From the NCBI GenBank assembly GCA_022701365.1, contig JAKUHH010000136.1, positions 1 through 64,000 of the forward strand: a stretch of DNA of 64,000 nucleotides, written 5' to 3'. Within the stretch, counting starts at the first letter, position 1. Every line of letters begins with the position of its first letter. Below are positions 10,993 to 20,242 of this stretch, in pieces. The notes beneath the pieces were generated by a model. The model searched no databases, had not been told where the DNA came from, and worked only from the letters and a program-made list of their open reading frames with translations. A program made the position numbers and the translations under genes. Source of the stretch: Mycocentrospora acerina. Its lineage: Eukaryota > Ascomycota > Dothideomycetes > Pleosporales.

Positions 10993-13900
10993 ATGGCGCT
11001 GTCAGTATCGGAGCAGTGCCGCTCCTGTCTCATCACCCTGCAGAAAATCATCTCGATCCTCTCTCTACAGGATTATACTGATGGCTGTGTCAAAAATGCG
11101 CAAATCGGTGATGAGTTGGACAGATTCAGTCTATTTGTTGGGAACATTGGGGCTCTTCATCGACCCGAGTCGTCCATGTCCATCGAGTCACGACTACATG
11201 AAGCTAAAGATGTGCTCACTCACATCTTGGGTCTCTTAGCTGACTTGAATGAAGTTACCGGAGAGCTACTTGAGATTCTGTCTGGTGAAAGAGGAGGCAT
11301 GGTCTCTATTATTGACGAGGCTGACGAAGAGAATAATGAAGAGATTAGCGAAGTAAACGAGCTTCAAGAAGAGATCAGTGAGACTATCACTCGGCTTTTC
11401 AGAGTATCGACCCTCATTCGACAGGCAGCACCCACCGATCTTTTTGCCAAAGCTCTCAGTCGCAATCGATATCGCTTCAATGAACAATTCGACATAGCTC
11501 ACGTTGGTGAGAAGTTTCCCAAGCTTGCCAAAGACGACTTCGTCTGGCTACGTCAACGGCTTGGACGAGCTATTACACAAAGGCGGCATTACCTCAGTTA
11601 CATCCAGGATCATCATGAGAAACTAGATGATAGGCTTATTCACAACAACAGCAACAAGGCGGAAAATTCGGCCACTGGTTCTCAAAATCTTACCATCAAA
11701 CAATCGCTAGCTTCGAGGCCAAAAGTTGAGACAGCGAGCCGTCTTTCCTTCTTTACCAAAGCCACCACTATTGCACCCGAACGAATCACACCTCAAATGC
11801 TTGTAGCTGAAGAGTCAGACCCAGAGGACGATGCCCGTTCGTACACAACAATCTCTCGCTCGGTCGACGGCGATCATGAGCCATATATTACCGTTCGCAT
11901 CCCGAAGCTTGACGAATTGCGCATTGGTAACACGAAAGAGATCGAGTGCCCGTTCTGCTTTCGAATCAGAAAGTTCAAGAATGAACATACCTGGAGAAAG
12001 CATGTCTTCTCTGATCTTCGTTCTTATGTGTGCACATTTCCTGACTGCGATGCACCATATTTTAGTGACATCAACAAATGGTTTCAGCATGAGATGACGT
12101 TCCACCGAGTTGCTTACAAGTGCTTCCTCTGCCCGAACACCGTCTTCTATCAGGAGAACAAATATCTCTCTCATTTAAAGAGAAAACATGCGAAGGTACT
12201 AGAGGATGGCGATGAGCAGCTTGGGAGGGATCTCGCTCGAAAGCCGCTCACTCAGATTCCAGCAAGTGATTGCCCTTGCTGCTCAGATTGGGTCGATCGT
12301 TTGAAAGACCGAGCGACCCAAATGAGCGGATCAGCGCTCAATAACATCATGGTTGTCGATCCGACGGTCTTTAAGCGACACCTCGCTGGTCATCTTGAAC
12401 AACTCGCACTTTTCGCTGTATCTGTTAGTGCTGCAGCTGATGGTAATGGCAACTCGAATGCTGCCATCGAGGAGACAAAGAGTAGGCGTACAGACGCATC
12501 ACAGCTGTCAGTTTTGACTTTTGCAAGCTCCCGAGGTGATTTATATGGTGTGAGCTTGAAGACGGAGGTGAATCCACATAAGAGTGAGGTTTTAAATGAA
12601 ACCGAAGCAGAGCCAAAGGTTGAGCCCTCGGGCTCTCTAGCCTCAGAACCCCTTGAGCTAGGAGATCAGGATAGAGTCGACAATCCAGACACGCTGAACC
12701 AGAAATACGATCGCATCCTCTGCGACATAAGTGAAGGAGACTCTGAGTATGCATTTCGAATTTTTCAGTGGCTGACGTTCTCTGAACGACCGCTCTCTGT
12801 CAAAGAGATCGCTGAAGTCGTCGCTATCAATCCAGAGCGAACCCCGGCGTTTGACTATGACGAAGTGCTCAAAAACCCACTAGAAGCGCTGAATGTTTGC
12901 TCAAGTCTTGTCACCATAAAAGCTGATAGCGAAATAGGGGAGATAATGCCTTCGCAACAGATTATCACTCTATCACATATTTCTGTCAAGAATTATCTTC
13001 TATCTGAGAAAATTAAACAAGGAGCAGCAGGACGGTACAGCATGCAAGAGGCCAGTTGCCACAATAATATAGCGAAAAGCTGTTTAAGCTATCTTCTTCA
13101 ACTTCAGCAACCACTATTGAAAGAAGATCTTGAGATTTTTGCATTGGCAAGATATTCAGCGGAGTTCTGGAGCAGGCACTTTCGAAAAGCAGGAGAGGGG
13201 ACAGTCGGGACGAGTCAAATTGTAATGGATTTGTTCTCGATAGAAAACCCTGCATATGTCACCTTAGCTCAGTTATTTAATCCTGACTATCCTTCTAGGG
13301 GGCCAGACCTAGGGAAAACTCAAGAGGAATTGCTGACTCCTCTCTACTACGCAATACGTTTAGGCCTAGTATTATCTGTGAAGCTGCTACTGAACAGAGG
13401 TGTTGAAGTCAACGCCCATAGTGGAAAGTACGGTAACGCACTGCAAGCAGCCTTAGTTGGAGGTTATGAGCAGATGGCGAAGCTGCTACTAGACAAAGGC
13501 GCTGACGTCAACGCTCAGGGTGGAGAGTACGGCAACGCTCTCCAGGCGGCTTCAGCTGGAGGCCATAAGCAGACAGTAGAGATGCTACTAAATGCAGGCG
13601 CTGACGTAAACAATCAAGGTGGATACTACGGTAGCGCACTGCAAGCGGCTTCATATGAAGGTCACGAAGCAGTAGTAAAGCTGCTGCTGAACCAAGGCGC
13701 TGACGTCAACGCTCAAGGCGGATACTACGGCAACGCACTGCAAGCAGCTTCAGCTGGAGGTCATAATCAGATAGTAGAGCTACTGCTTGACCAAATTGCT
13801 GAAGTCAACGCTCAAGGTGGATACTACGGCAACGCGCTGCAGGCAGCTTCATATGAAGGTCACGAAGCAGTAGTAAAGCTGCTGCTAGACCAAGGCGCTG

Positions 13901-15657
13901 ACGTCAACGTTCAAGGTGGATACTGTAGCAATGCACTGCAAGCAGCTTCAGCTAGAGGCTATAATCAAATAGTAGAGCTGCTGCTTAACCAAGGCGCTGA
14001 CGTTAACGCTCAAGGTGGAGACTACGGCAACGCACTGCAGGCGGCTTCACATAAAGGCCACGAAGCAGTAGTAAAGCTGCTGCTAGACCAAGGCACTAAC
14101 GTCAACTCTCAAGGTGGATACTACGGCAACGCACTGCAGGCAGCTTCAGCTGGAGGCCACGAAGCAGTAGTAAAGCTGATACTTAACCAAAGCGCTGACG
14201 TCAACGCTCAAGGTGGATACTACGGCAACGCACTGCAAGCAGCGTCGGCTGGAGGTCATAAGGAGATAGTAGAGATGCTGCTGAACCAAGGCGCTAACGT
14301 CAACGCTCAGGGTGGAGACTACGACAACGCACTGCAGGCGGCTTCACATAAAGGCCATGAAGCAGTAGTAAAGCTGCTGCTAGACCAAGGCGCTGACGTC
14401 AACGCTCAAGGTGGATATTACGGCAATGCACTGCAGGCAGCTTCAGCTGGAGGCCATGAAGCAGTGGTAAAGTTGCTGCTGTTAAGTGCAGGCGCCGATG
14501 TCTATGCTCAGAGTGGATACTACAGCACCGCACTGCAAGCAGCTTCAGCTGGAGGCTACAAGCAGATAGTAGAGCTACTGCTTAACCAAGGCGCTGACGT
14601 CAACGCTCAAGGCGGAGACTACGTCAATGCACTGCAAGCAGCGTCGGCTGGAGGCCATAAGCAGATAGTAGAACTACTGCTTAACCAAGGCGCTGACGTC
14701 AACGCTCAGGGTGGATACTACGGCAACGCACTGCAAGCAGCTTCGGCTGGAGGCCACGAAGCAGTGGTAAAGCTGCTGCTACGAAGTGCAGGTGCTGATC
14801 TACATGCTCAGGGTGGATACTACAGTAATGCACTGCAAGCGGCTTCAGCTGGAGGCTACAAGCAGATAGTAGAATTACTACTTAACCAAGGCGCTGACGT
14901 CAACGCTCAGGGTGGATATTACGGCAATGCACTGCAGGCAGCTTCGGCTAGAGGCCACGAAGCAGTGGTAAAGCTGCTGCTGCTAAGTGCAGGTGCTGAT
15001 TTATATGCTCAGGGTGGATACTACGGCAACGCATTGCAAGCGGCTTCAGCTGGAGGCTACAAGCAGATAGTAGAACTACTGCTTAACCAAGGCGCTGACA
15101 TTAACGCTCAAGGTGGATACTACGGCAGCGCACTGCAAGCAGCTTCATATGAAAGTCAAGAAACAGTAGTAAAGCTGCTGCTGAACCAAGGCGCTGACGT
15201 CAACGCTCAAGGTGGATACTACAGCACCGCACTGCAGGCAGCTTCAGCTGGAGGCCATAAGCACATAGTAGAGCTGCTGCTAAACCAAGGCGCTGACGTC
15301 AACGCTCAAGGTGGATACTACGGCAACGCACTGCAAGCAGCTTCAGCTGGAGGTCATAATCAGATAGTAGAGCTGATGCTTGACCAAATTGTTAACGTCA
15401 ACGCCCAAGGCGGATTCTACGGCAACGCACTGCAAGCAGCTTCAGCTAGAGGCAACAAGCAGATAACGAAGCTGCTGCTTGAAAATGGCGCTGATATTAA
15501 CGCCCAAGGTGGATACCACAGCAACGCATTAGAAGCAGCTTCCGCTGGAGGACATGAAGAGATAGTGATGCTTTTGCAAGGCGAAACCCCTTCAGATTTC
15601 ATACTAAAAGAGGAGCAAGGAAATTTCTTATTTAAAGGGATGAAGACAGAGATCTAA
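10993..15657 (+). CDS. C2H2 zinc-finger / NLR-type winged-helix / ankyrin-repeat protein lacking a NACHT domain
   Basis: Single exon, 1554 aa. Residues 1-300 are helical and match the N-terminal domain common to many fungal STAND-like proteins (EQCRSCLITLQKII, DELDRFSLFVGNIGALH). Zinc-finger-like modules follow at about 317-400, with CPFC, H, VCTFPDC, H, CFLC and HLKRKH ligands. Another Cys/His segment ends HLAGHLEQLALFAV near 478. Residues about 569-673 look like the winged-helix domain that normally follows a NACHT ATPase: YDRILCDI, FRIFQWLTFSERPLSVKEI, ALNVCSSLVTI, LSHISVKNYLL. No P-loop lies between finger and winged helix, so there is no visible ATPase switch. From about residue 780 there are 23 ankyrin repeats of mostly 33 aa, highly alike. 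The protein probably acts as a scaffold or receptor in an incompatibility or defence response. The biochemical function is unknown. Confidence 0.85.
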   Translation: MALSVSEQCRSCLITLQKIISILSLQDYTDGCVKNAQIGDELDRFSLFVGNIGALHRPESSMSIESRLHEAKDVLTHILGLLADLNEVTGELLEILSGERGGMVSIIDEADEENNEEISEVNELQEEISETITRLFRVSTLIRQAAPTDLFAKALSRNRYRFNEQFDIAHVGEKFPKLAKDDFVWLRQRLGRAITQRRHYLSYIQDHHEKLDDRLIHNNSNKAENSATGSQNLTIKQSLASRPKVETASRLSFFTKATTIAPERITPQMLVAEESDPEDDARSYTTISRSVDGDHEPYITVRIPKLDELRIGNTKEIECPFCFRIRKFKNEHTWRKHVFSDLRSYVCTFPDCDAPYFSDINKWFQHEMTFHRVAYKCFLCPNTVFYQENKYLSHLKRKHAKVLEDGDEQLGRDLARKPLTQIPASDCPCCSDWVDRLKDRATQMSGSALNNIMVVDPTVFKRHLAGHLEQLALFAVSVSAAADGNGNSNAAIEETKSRRTDASQLSVLTFASSRGDLYGVSLKTEVNPHKSEVLNETEAEPKVEPSGSLASEPLELGDQDRVDNPDTLNQKYDRILCDISEGDSEYAFRIFQWLTFSERPLSVKEIAEVVAINPERTPAFDYDEVLKNPLEALNVCSSLVTIKADSEIGEIMPSQQIITLSHISVKNYLLSEKIKQGAAGRYSMQEASCHNNIAKSCLSYLLQLQQPLLKEDLEIFALARYSAEFWSRHFRKAGEGTVGTSQIVMDLFSIENPAYVTLAQLFNPDYPSRGPDLGKTQEELLTPLYYAIRLGLVLSVKLLLNRGVEVNAHSGKYGNALQAALVGGYEQMAKLLLDKGADVNAQGGEYGNALQAASAGGHKQTVEMLLNAGADVNNQGGYYGSALQAASYEGHEAVVKLLLNQGADVNAQGGYYGNALQAASAGGHNQIVELLLDQIAEVNAQGGYYGNALQAASYEGHEAVVKLLLDQGADVNVQGGYCSNALQAASARGYNQIVELLLNQGADVNAQGGDYGNALQAASHKGHEAVVKLLLDQGTNVNSQGGYYGNALQAASAGGHEAVVKLILNQSADVNAQGGYYGNALQAASAGGHKEIVEMLLNQGANVNAQGGDYDNALQAASHKGHEAVVKLLLDQGADVNAQGGYYGNALQAASAGGHEAVVKLLLLSAGADVYAQSGYYSTALQAASAGGYKQIVELLLNQGADVNAQGGDYVNALQAASAGGHKQIVELLLNQGADVNAQGGYYGNALQAASAGGHEAVVKLLLRSAGADLHAQGGYYSNALQAASAGGYKQIVELLLNQGADVNAQGGYYGNALQAASARGHEAVVKLLLLSAGADLYAQGGYYGNALQAASAGGYKQIVELLLNQGADINAQGGYYGSALQAASYESQETVVKLLLNQGADVNAQGGYYSTALQAASAGGHKHIVELLLNQGADVNAQGGYYGNALQAASAGGHNQIVELMLDQIVNVNAQGGFYGNALQAASARGNKQITKLLLENGADINAQGGYHSNALEAASAGGHEEIVMLLQGETPSDFILKEEQGNFLFKGMKTEI
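13423..15609 (+). repeat. Tandem ankyrin-coding repeat array, 22 units of about 99 bp
   Basis: Each unit encodes a G-Y-Y-G-N-ALQAAS-x-x-GH-x-x-(V/I)-(V/E)-x-LL-x-Q-GADVNAQG block of 33 aa; three units carry one extra residue (LLLLSAGAD or LLLRSAGAD forms). Units often alternate between a HEAVVKLLL type and a (K/N)QIVELLL type, so part of the array repeats with a period of about 198 bp. Neighbouring units are nearly identical at nucleotide level, which implies recent expansion or gene conversion. The first and last units are the most divergent, as expected for capping repeats. Confidence 0.95.
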
Positions 15658-16259
15658 ATATTTACATTTCACTACGTTGCACGTATATAGGAATATTCAA
15701 AAGCTGGTATACAACTGCAGTCACACAGCTGAAGTCATTTCTAGAAACCTGCTACACACGTTGCAGCTACTTGTAGAAGTATATCTGCATAAAACATAAC
15801 GTTGACTTTGTACAACAGAATACAGACATCTAAGATGCTAATGACAGTTGCTACATGCCAAGATACATTAAAGTCCCCCTTCAACTCATGTTGACTTCTA
15901 GCATTTGTTAATAACATTGACAAAACCGATACAGTGCGAACTTGTAAGTCGGAGTCGACAATATTGACTAAAAAGAAGATCTATTCGAATTGATTCGGCT
16001 TTAACTCTACCTAAAATCAGAATTGACTCTTAAAGTTGCAGTTAGACATAGACGATCAATGAATGGTTGATGGATAGCGTTAACGAAACAATTGACGGTA
16101 CACCTTAAATTGCAGTTCTTCTCTTTAAGGTCAGATGTCCTAAGAAAGCAAAATTTGTAGATATGTAATATGTTAATGATATCTTTGTTAACATGTAAAC
16201 TAGGCACTCCAGATAGTTTAGTTGAGAGACCTGTCCAGCGACAGGGTGTGTCTCTCGAC
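15658..16259. other. Convergent intergenic region between the ankyrin gene and KMT6
   Basis: About 600 bp, AT-leaning, carrying the 3' ends of both genes. I see no repeat, RNA gene or credible small coding sequence. Confidence 0.5.
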
Positions 16260-19200
16260 CTAGGAACGCAAATTAGACCTCTTTCTCTTCAGTGTTCCGT
16301 TGTCCAGCCGAATCTCATCCTTTCTTTGCATTTTGACCGTAACAACGGATGATCTTCCACGAGCTGGCAAAATCTGATCACTTTGTATGCTTCGAGTACT
16401 ATCGTTGTCTGACAGTCCATCGGGTGTATCGTATGTGCTGGAGATTTCTGCAATATCATGTGCCAGCTGGGAAGTAGCTTCATTTCCGTCTTGCCAATCT
16501 GTGTTGTCATCTGTGTTGGTGTCCGTGTCTGTGTTTTTAGATACTCGTGAATTCTTCCGGGATAATTGGATTGCACGCTTCGCAGCTCTTGCGGCTCTAG
16601 AATTTGTGGATGACGGTTGTATTGGTGGTTGTTCTGAGGGTTGTGCGAGGGAGGTGGGAACACGTCGTTTCCTGGATGACATTGCTGACGACTTGCTCTT
16701 GGCTTTGGAGTTGACGGTTTGCTTAACGGCAATCGGCTTGCCGTTTGGCTGCTTAAAGCCTTGCATGAATGCCTTTGGATAGTTGTAGTTGAAGAAAAGT
16801 TCGGTGCCAGCTTTGATGTCAGACTTGGCGTAGAAACCTATGCGAAAGACGGTATTGCAAAACATGTTTTTTGACTTGCAATTGCTGAGTTTGTCATCGG
16901 CATTATTCATGAACCGCGTCTTGTTGCCCATGTACGTTGCGTCAATGTTTTGTCCTGTATAGTTTCTTAGCATCATGTCCATGCTCTGAATTAGCTCAGC
17001 AACTTACTTTTGTTTAGCTGGAACGAGTACAATGTGTTTTGGTAAACATCGATAATTTCTCTTCGTTCAAGTTCCTCATTTGAGATGGTCTCGCCTGTGT
17101 ATTCACCAATGAATTCATCTTGCTTAATGTCTTCGCCCATGTACAAGCCGAACCCATGCACTTGCGAATTTCCTAGTAGAGTTCGTTTAGGTACTCCTTT
17201 CTGAATCGAAACATTATTACATCGGTCTGGGAACACGTTATACCGGTTCACTGGATCCAGGATCTCGTTAGCCCCGCATGGGCTGCACAAGTCTGCGTCG
17301 CACTCTCTATTAGATTTGTAGCACAAGCAAGTGTTCGTGTCGCAAATACGTTTCCCTGACACGGTCGGGGAGGTACAAGTGCATCCTGGAAAGCGTCTGT
17401 TGCATGAGATTGAGCATTTACATGTCTTTTCACAAGGAATGCGTTCTTTGTAACAACGGCACCGAGTATCCTCACAGGTACCTTCGTGATTACAGGGCAC
17501 AAAGGGCTTCATGCGTTCCCACTGTGTGATGCAGTCCTGAAGGCGCCATTTGGAAAGGGACGGGATGACTTTTGCGCTGGCGTGTTCAAAGACACCGCTG
17601 GGGTTAGATAGTACCTTGTAGTTGATCAAGTCCTCAAGTTCAGAATCACTGTTCTGATGTGCTGGCACCTCATCATCAGTATCATCAGTATCATGTTCTT
17701 CACTGTCCGAGTCACTTCCTGGTTCTTGTTTAAGTTCTCCATGAATGAAGCAATTGTGCCTGGTTCAAGCGTGTTAGTTCAATCTTGGGGAGTAAGGGAT
17801 CAGCACATACTCGTGGCACACTCTACAAACAGCAGTTTTATAGGTAAATCCCGAGTTTCCTGAGGTGTAGCTGGTTTTACCTATACTATACAGCTGCATG
17901 AGCTCGCTTTGTTGAGCCAAGTACCAGATGCTAAACTTGCACACGTTGAAAACTGCTGTGCAGGCAAGTGCTGCGATTCTAAGCATACTGACAGTTGGCT
18001 CCTTGAGTAGGCGTCGGAACTCTCGCCATTTCTTTGATTCACTGTCGAACAAGACAGCCTCTCTAGCGCTTTCGTCTCGCCAAAAGCGTTCCGTATGATG
18101 ATCTGATCGCTCGAGTAAGAGATCCTCAAACCCATCGCTTCCTGCCAAACGGCTATTCTTTTGTTGGATGGTCTGGTCTGATGCTAGAAGCCAGTACAGG
18201 ACGTCACCCCAAGTGAGACCAATCTCTTTGAAGAAAGAGTTGACACTGTTCTTGTAGAATCGACATTGCTCTTTGCGTAAATCTAGGAGAGCATTTTGAT
18301 CGTGCCTCATCTCATACTTGAATGGCAGATCCTTCAATAGGTCTTCTGAATCTGTGACAGGACCAACATCAAAATAAGGTGTTGCTAGCAACTTTGACTC
18401 ATTGTCGGTGAGGACATTGTTTTTCAAGCTGACATATTCCCTAAATGGTGGAACCGTTATTGCAGTGGACCTGAACACCGTTGGCGGTGCGGTCCAGGAA
18501 GACCTTGCCACGCTGTCCTTTTGGGATGGAAGAAACACATCCTGACTAATATTACGTATCTCTTCTCTGCCCGAGTTTCCGACAAACGGTATTTGCGCTG
18601 GTAACATATCTGAAAAAGGCGAAACATGTTGCATTTGTTGATCAGATTGAGCCAGAGTATTGGGAAGCCTTTGGTTGCGTCGACGGGCACGAAGTTCGCG
18701 CTCATGACATGTTCTTTGACTTCGCATTATAGCCTGCGTCTAATTAGTCGAAGCCGGGTAACAACCATATTGATACCAAAGTGACCTACCCATGTTGTAG
18801 TAGCGTGAGACTGATATCGTTCATCTAGGTGCCGCCTTAGGCAGCGCTCTATTTGAGAGTAAGCAGTCTCACAGTCTTCGATCTCAACAGATGGATGACG
18901 TTCTTTTGTATCTATTCTCGGTTGTCAGCTTGGAATTTAAATGTTATCATATGAGATCCTGCTACAATATTGCTAGGTGCCTATGACTAACCTTTATCGT
19001 CAACATGACTGTCGTGTAACACGGCTATGTGCCTATGCAAGTCACCTGTGTCGAGTGGCTTCGCGGATGCATGTTTCGATGCAGTCGTTGACGAGGGAGC
19101 GCGGGGAGGAGGATGTTTGATAGAAGGCCACGCAAGTAGTGAGTCCACGGTGACTGTGTAGCGAGGTTTTACTCTCTGATGAATTAAATTCTCATTGGGT

Positions 19201-20024
19201 GGTATTAACGACCCCTGATCAGTTGAAGGCAGTGTACGCAATAATTGGTGCTTTATTGATCCACTTTGCGAGACATTCACGGAAGGGGTTATCAATGAGT
19301 GTCTTGGCTGTGAAGAGTTGATTTCTACTTGGTCTTCAATAACCCCAGGGTTAGAGATTATTGACGTAGAGATAAGAGACTGGACTGAGGGATTTGCCTC
19401 ATTTGACGATCCTTGAGCCATAGGCGGAATCTCATGATCACGTCTCGGCGGTGTAGATGCCCATGAGTTTGGCTGTTGGAGACTGAGGGTGGAAGTGACG
19501 CTATGAGGCATTAAGTGTGATTTGTAGCGTTCACGAGCCGCATTTTTGTTCGATACAAGGGTATTGCTCAGGTTTTTGTATTTCCCCTCGATAGCTGTTG
19601 TAGGGTGCAAGCTAGATTTGGGACTTGGTCCGTGCAATGCGTGTCTTTGAACATGGTGTTGTGAGTCCCATGTTTGCTTTTTTTGTGCATCTTCATTGCG
19701 GTCTGCGATCGTTCTCGTCGCACTCATCTTCTTGCGTCCAGTTTGCTGCTGAGGTTGCTCGCGACCACTTTTATCCAGCGCAGAACCAACATTAGTAGAC
19801 CTGTCGCTAGATACCTGGAGTTTAGGAGATGCAGTGTTCGAAAACCTGGCAGATCTTTCAAACCTTTCATATTCCAAGGCTTGGGGTGCACGCACGTGAA
19901 TCAGCTCACTCTCACCCTCGCGGTCACGTGAAGTGAGGTCAATTGATACACGAGATCTGCATTTACCGGTTGGTGCGTCGTCGATGCCTATAGGGTTTTC
20001 CGCCGTCCCCAACGCGTTCGCCAT
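16260..20024 (-). CDS. KMT6: KMT6/EZH2-type histone H3 lysine-27 methyltransferase (PRC2 catalytic subunit)
   Basis: Five exons: 20024-18992, 18911-18790, 18733-17811, 17759-17008 and 16954-16260, totalling 1174 aa. Introns are 80, 56, 51 and 53 nt and all phases agree. The frame upstream of 20024 has no ATG. The N-terminal 340 residues are disordered. Exon 3 holds the E(z)-like middle region with PYFDVGPVTDSEDLLKDLP and ends in CRVCHEHNCFIHG. Exon 4 carries the CXC pre-SET: CNHEGTC, CRCYKERIPCEKTCKC, then the Cys cluster through CDADLCSPCG. The SET core follows: GFGLYMGEDIKQDEFIGEYTGE, YSFQLNK, DATYMGNKTRFMNNA, FRIGFYAKSDIKAGTELFFN and the catalytic Tyr. A basic tail of about 170 residues ends it. 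In fungi this enzyme sets facultative heterochromatin that silences secondary-metabolite and effector loci. The usual NHS of the SET domain reads NNA here. Confidence 0.93.
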
Positions 20025-20242
20025 TGTTGTCTGGCCCGAATGGGAGAAGCGCGGGGCGTTGAAGTCTGATGCAGGTGGGGTGACGTCGAAGGTGGTGGAC
20101 GCGACGCGACATAAGAACGGGCCTATCACAGGCCGAGAGACTAACGTTAGCGCTTGTTTTGTTTACCCCCCAACACGGATATCATCACAAATGGGTGGCA
20201 TGCGCACACACCACACCTACACCAACACCACCACAATCCACC
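20025..20242. promoter_or_regulatory. Divergent promoter of KMT6 and Spc7
   Basis: Only 218 bp separate the start codons of these two nuclear genes, so their core promoters and 5' UTRs must be compact or overlapping. A CA-rich tract (ACACACCACACCTACACC) at about 20205-20240 lies directly upstream of the Spc7 ATG. Confidence 0.55.

Noticed and set aside
16960..16986. CAG acceptor at 16986 for the last KMT6 intron
   Set aside because: It gives frame-shifting joins to premature stops; the ACAG acceptor at 16955 restores the SET domain with correct spacing.
20025..20129. Extended N-terminus for KMT6
   Set aside because: The upstream frame starts at GTG and has no ATG before 20024.
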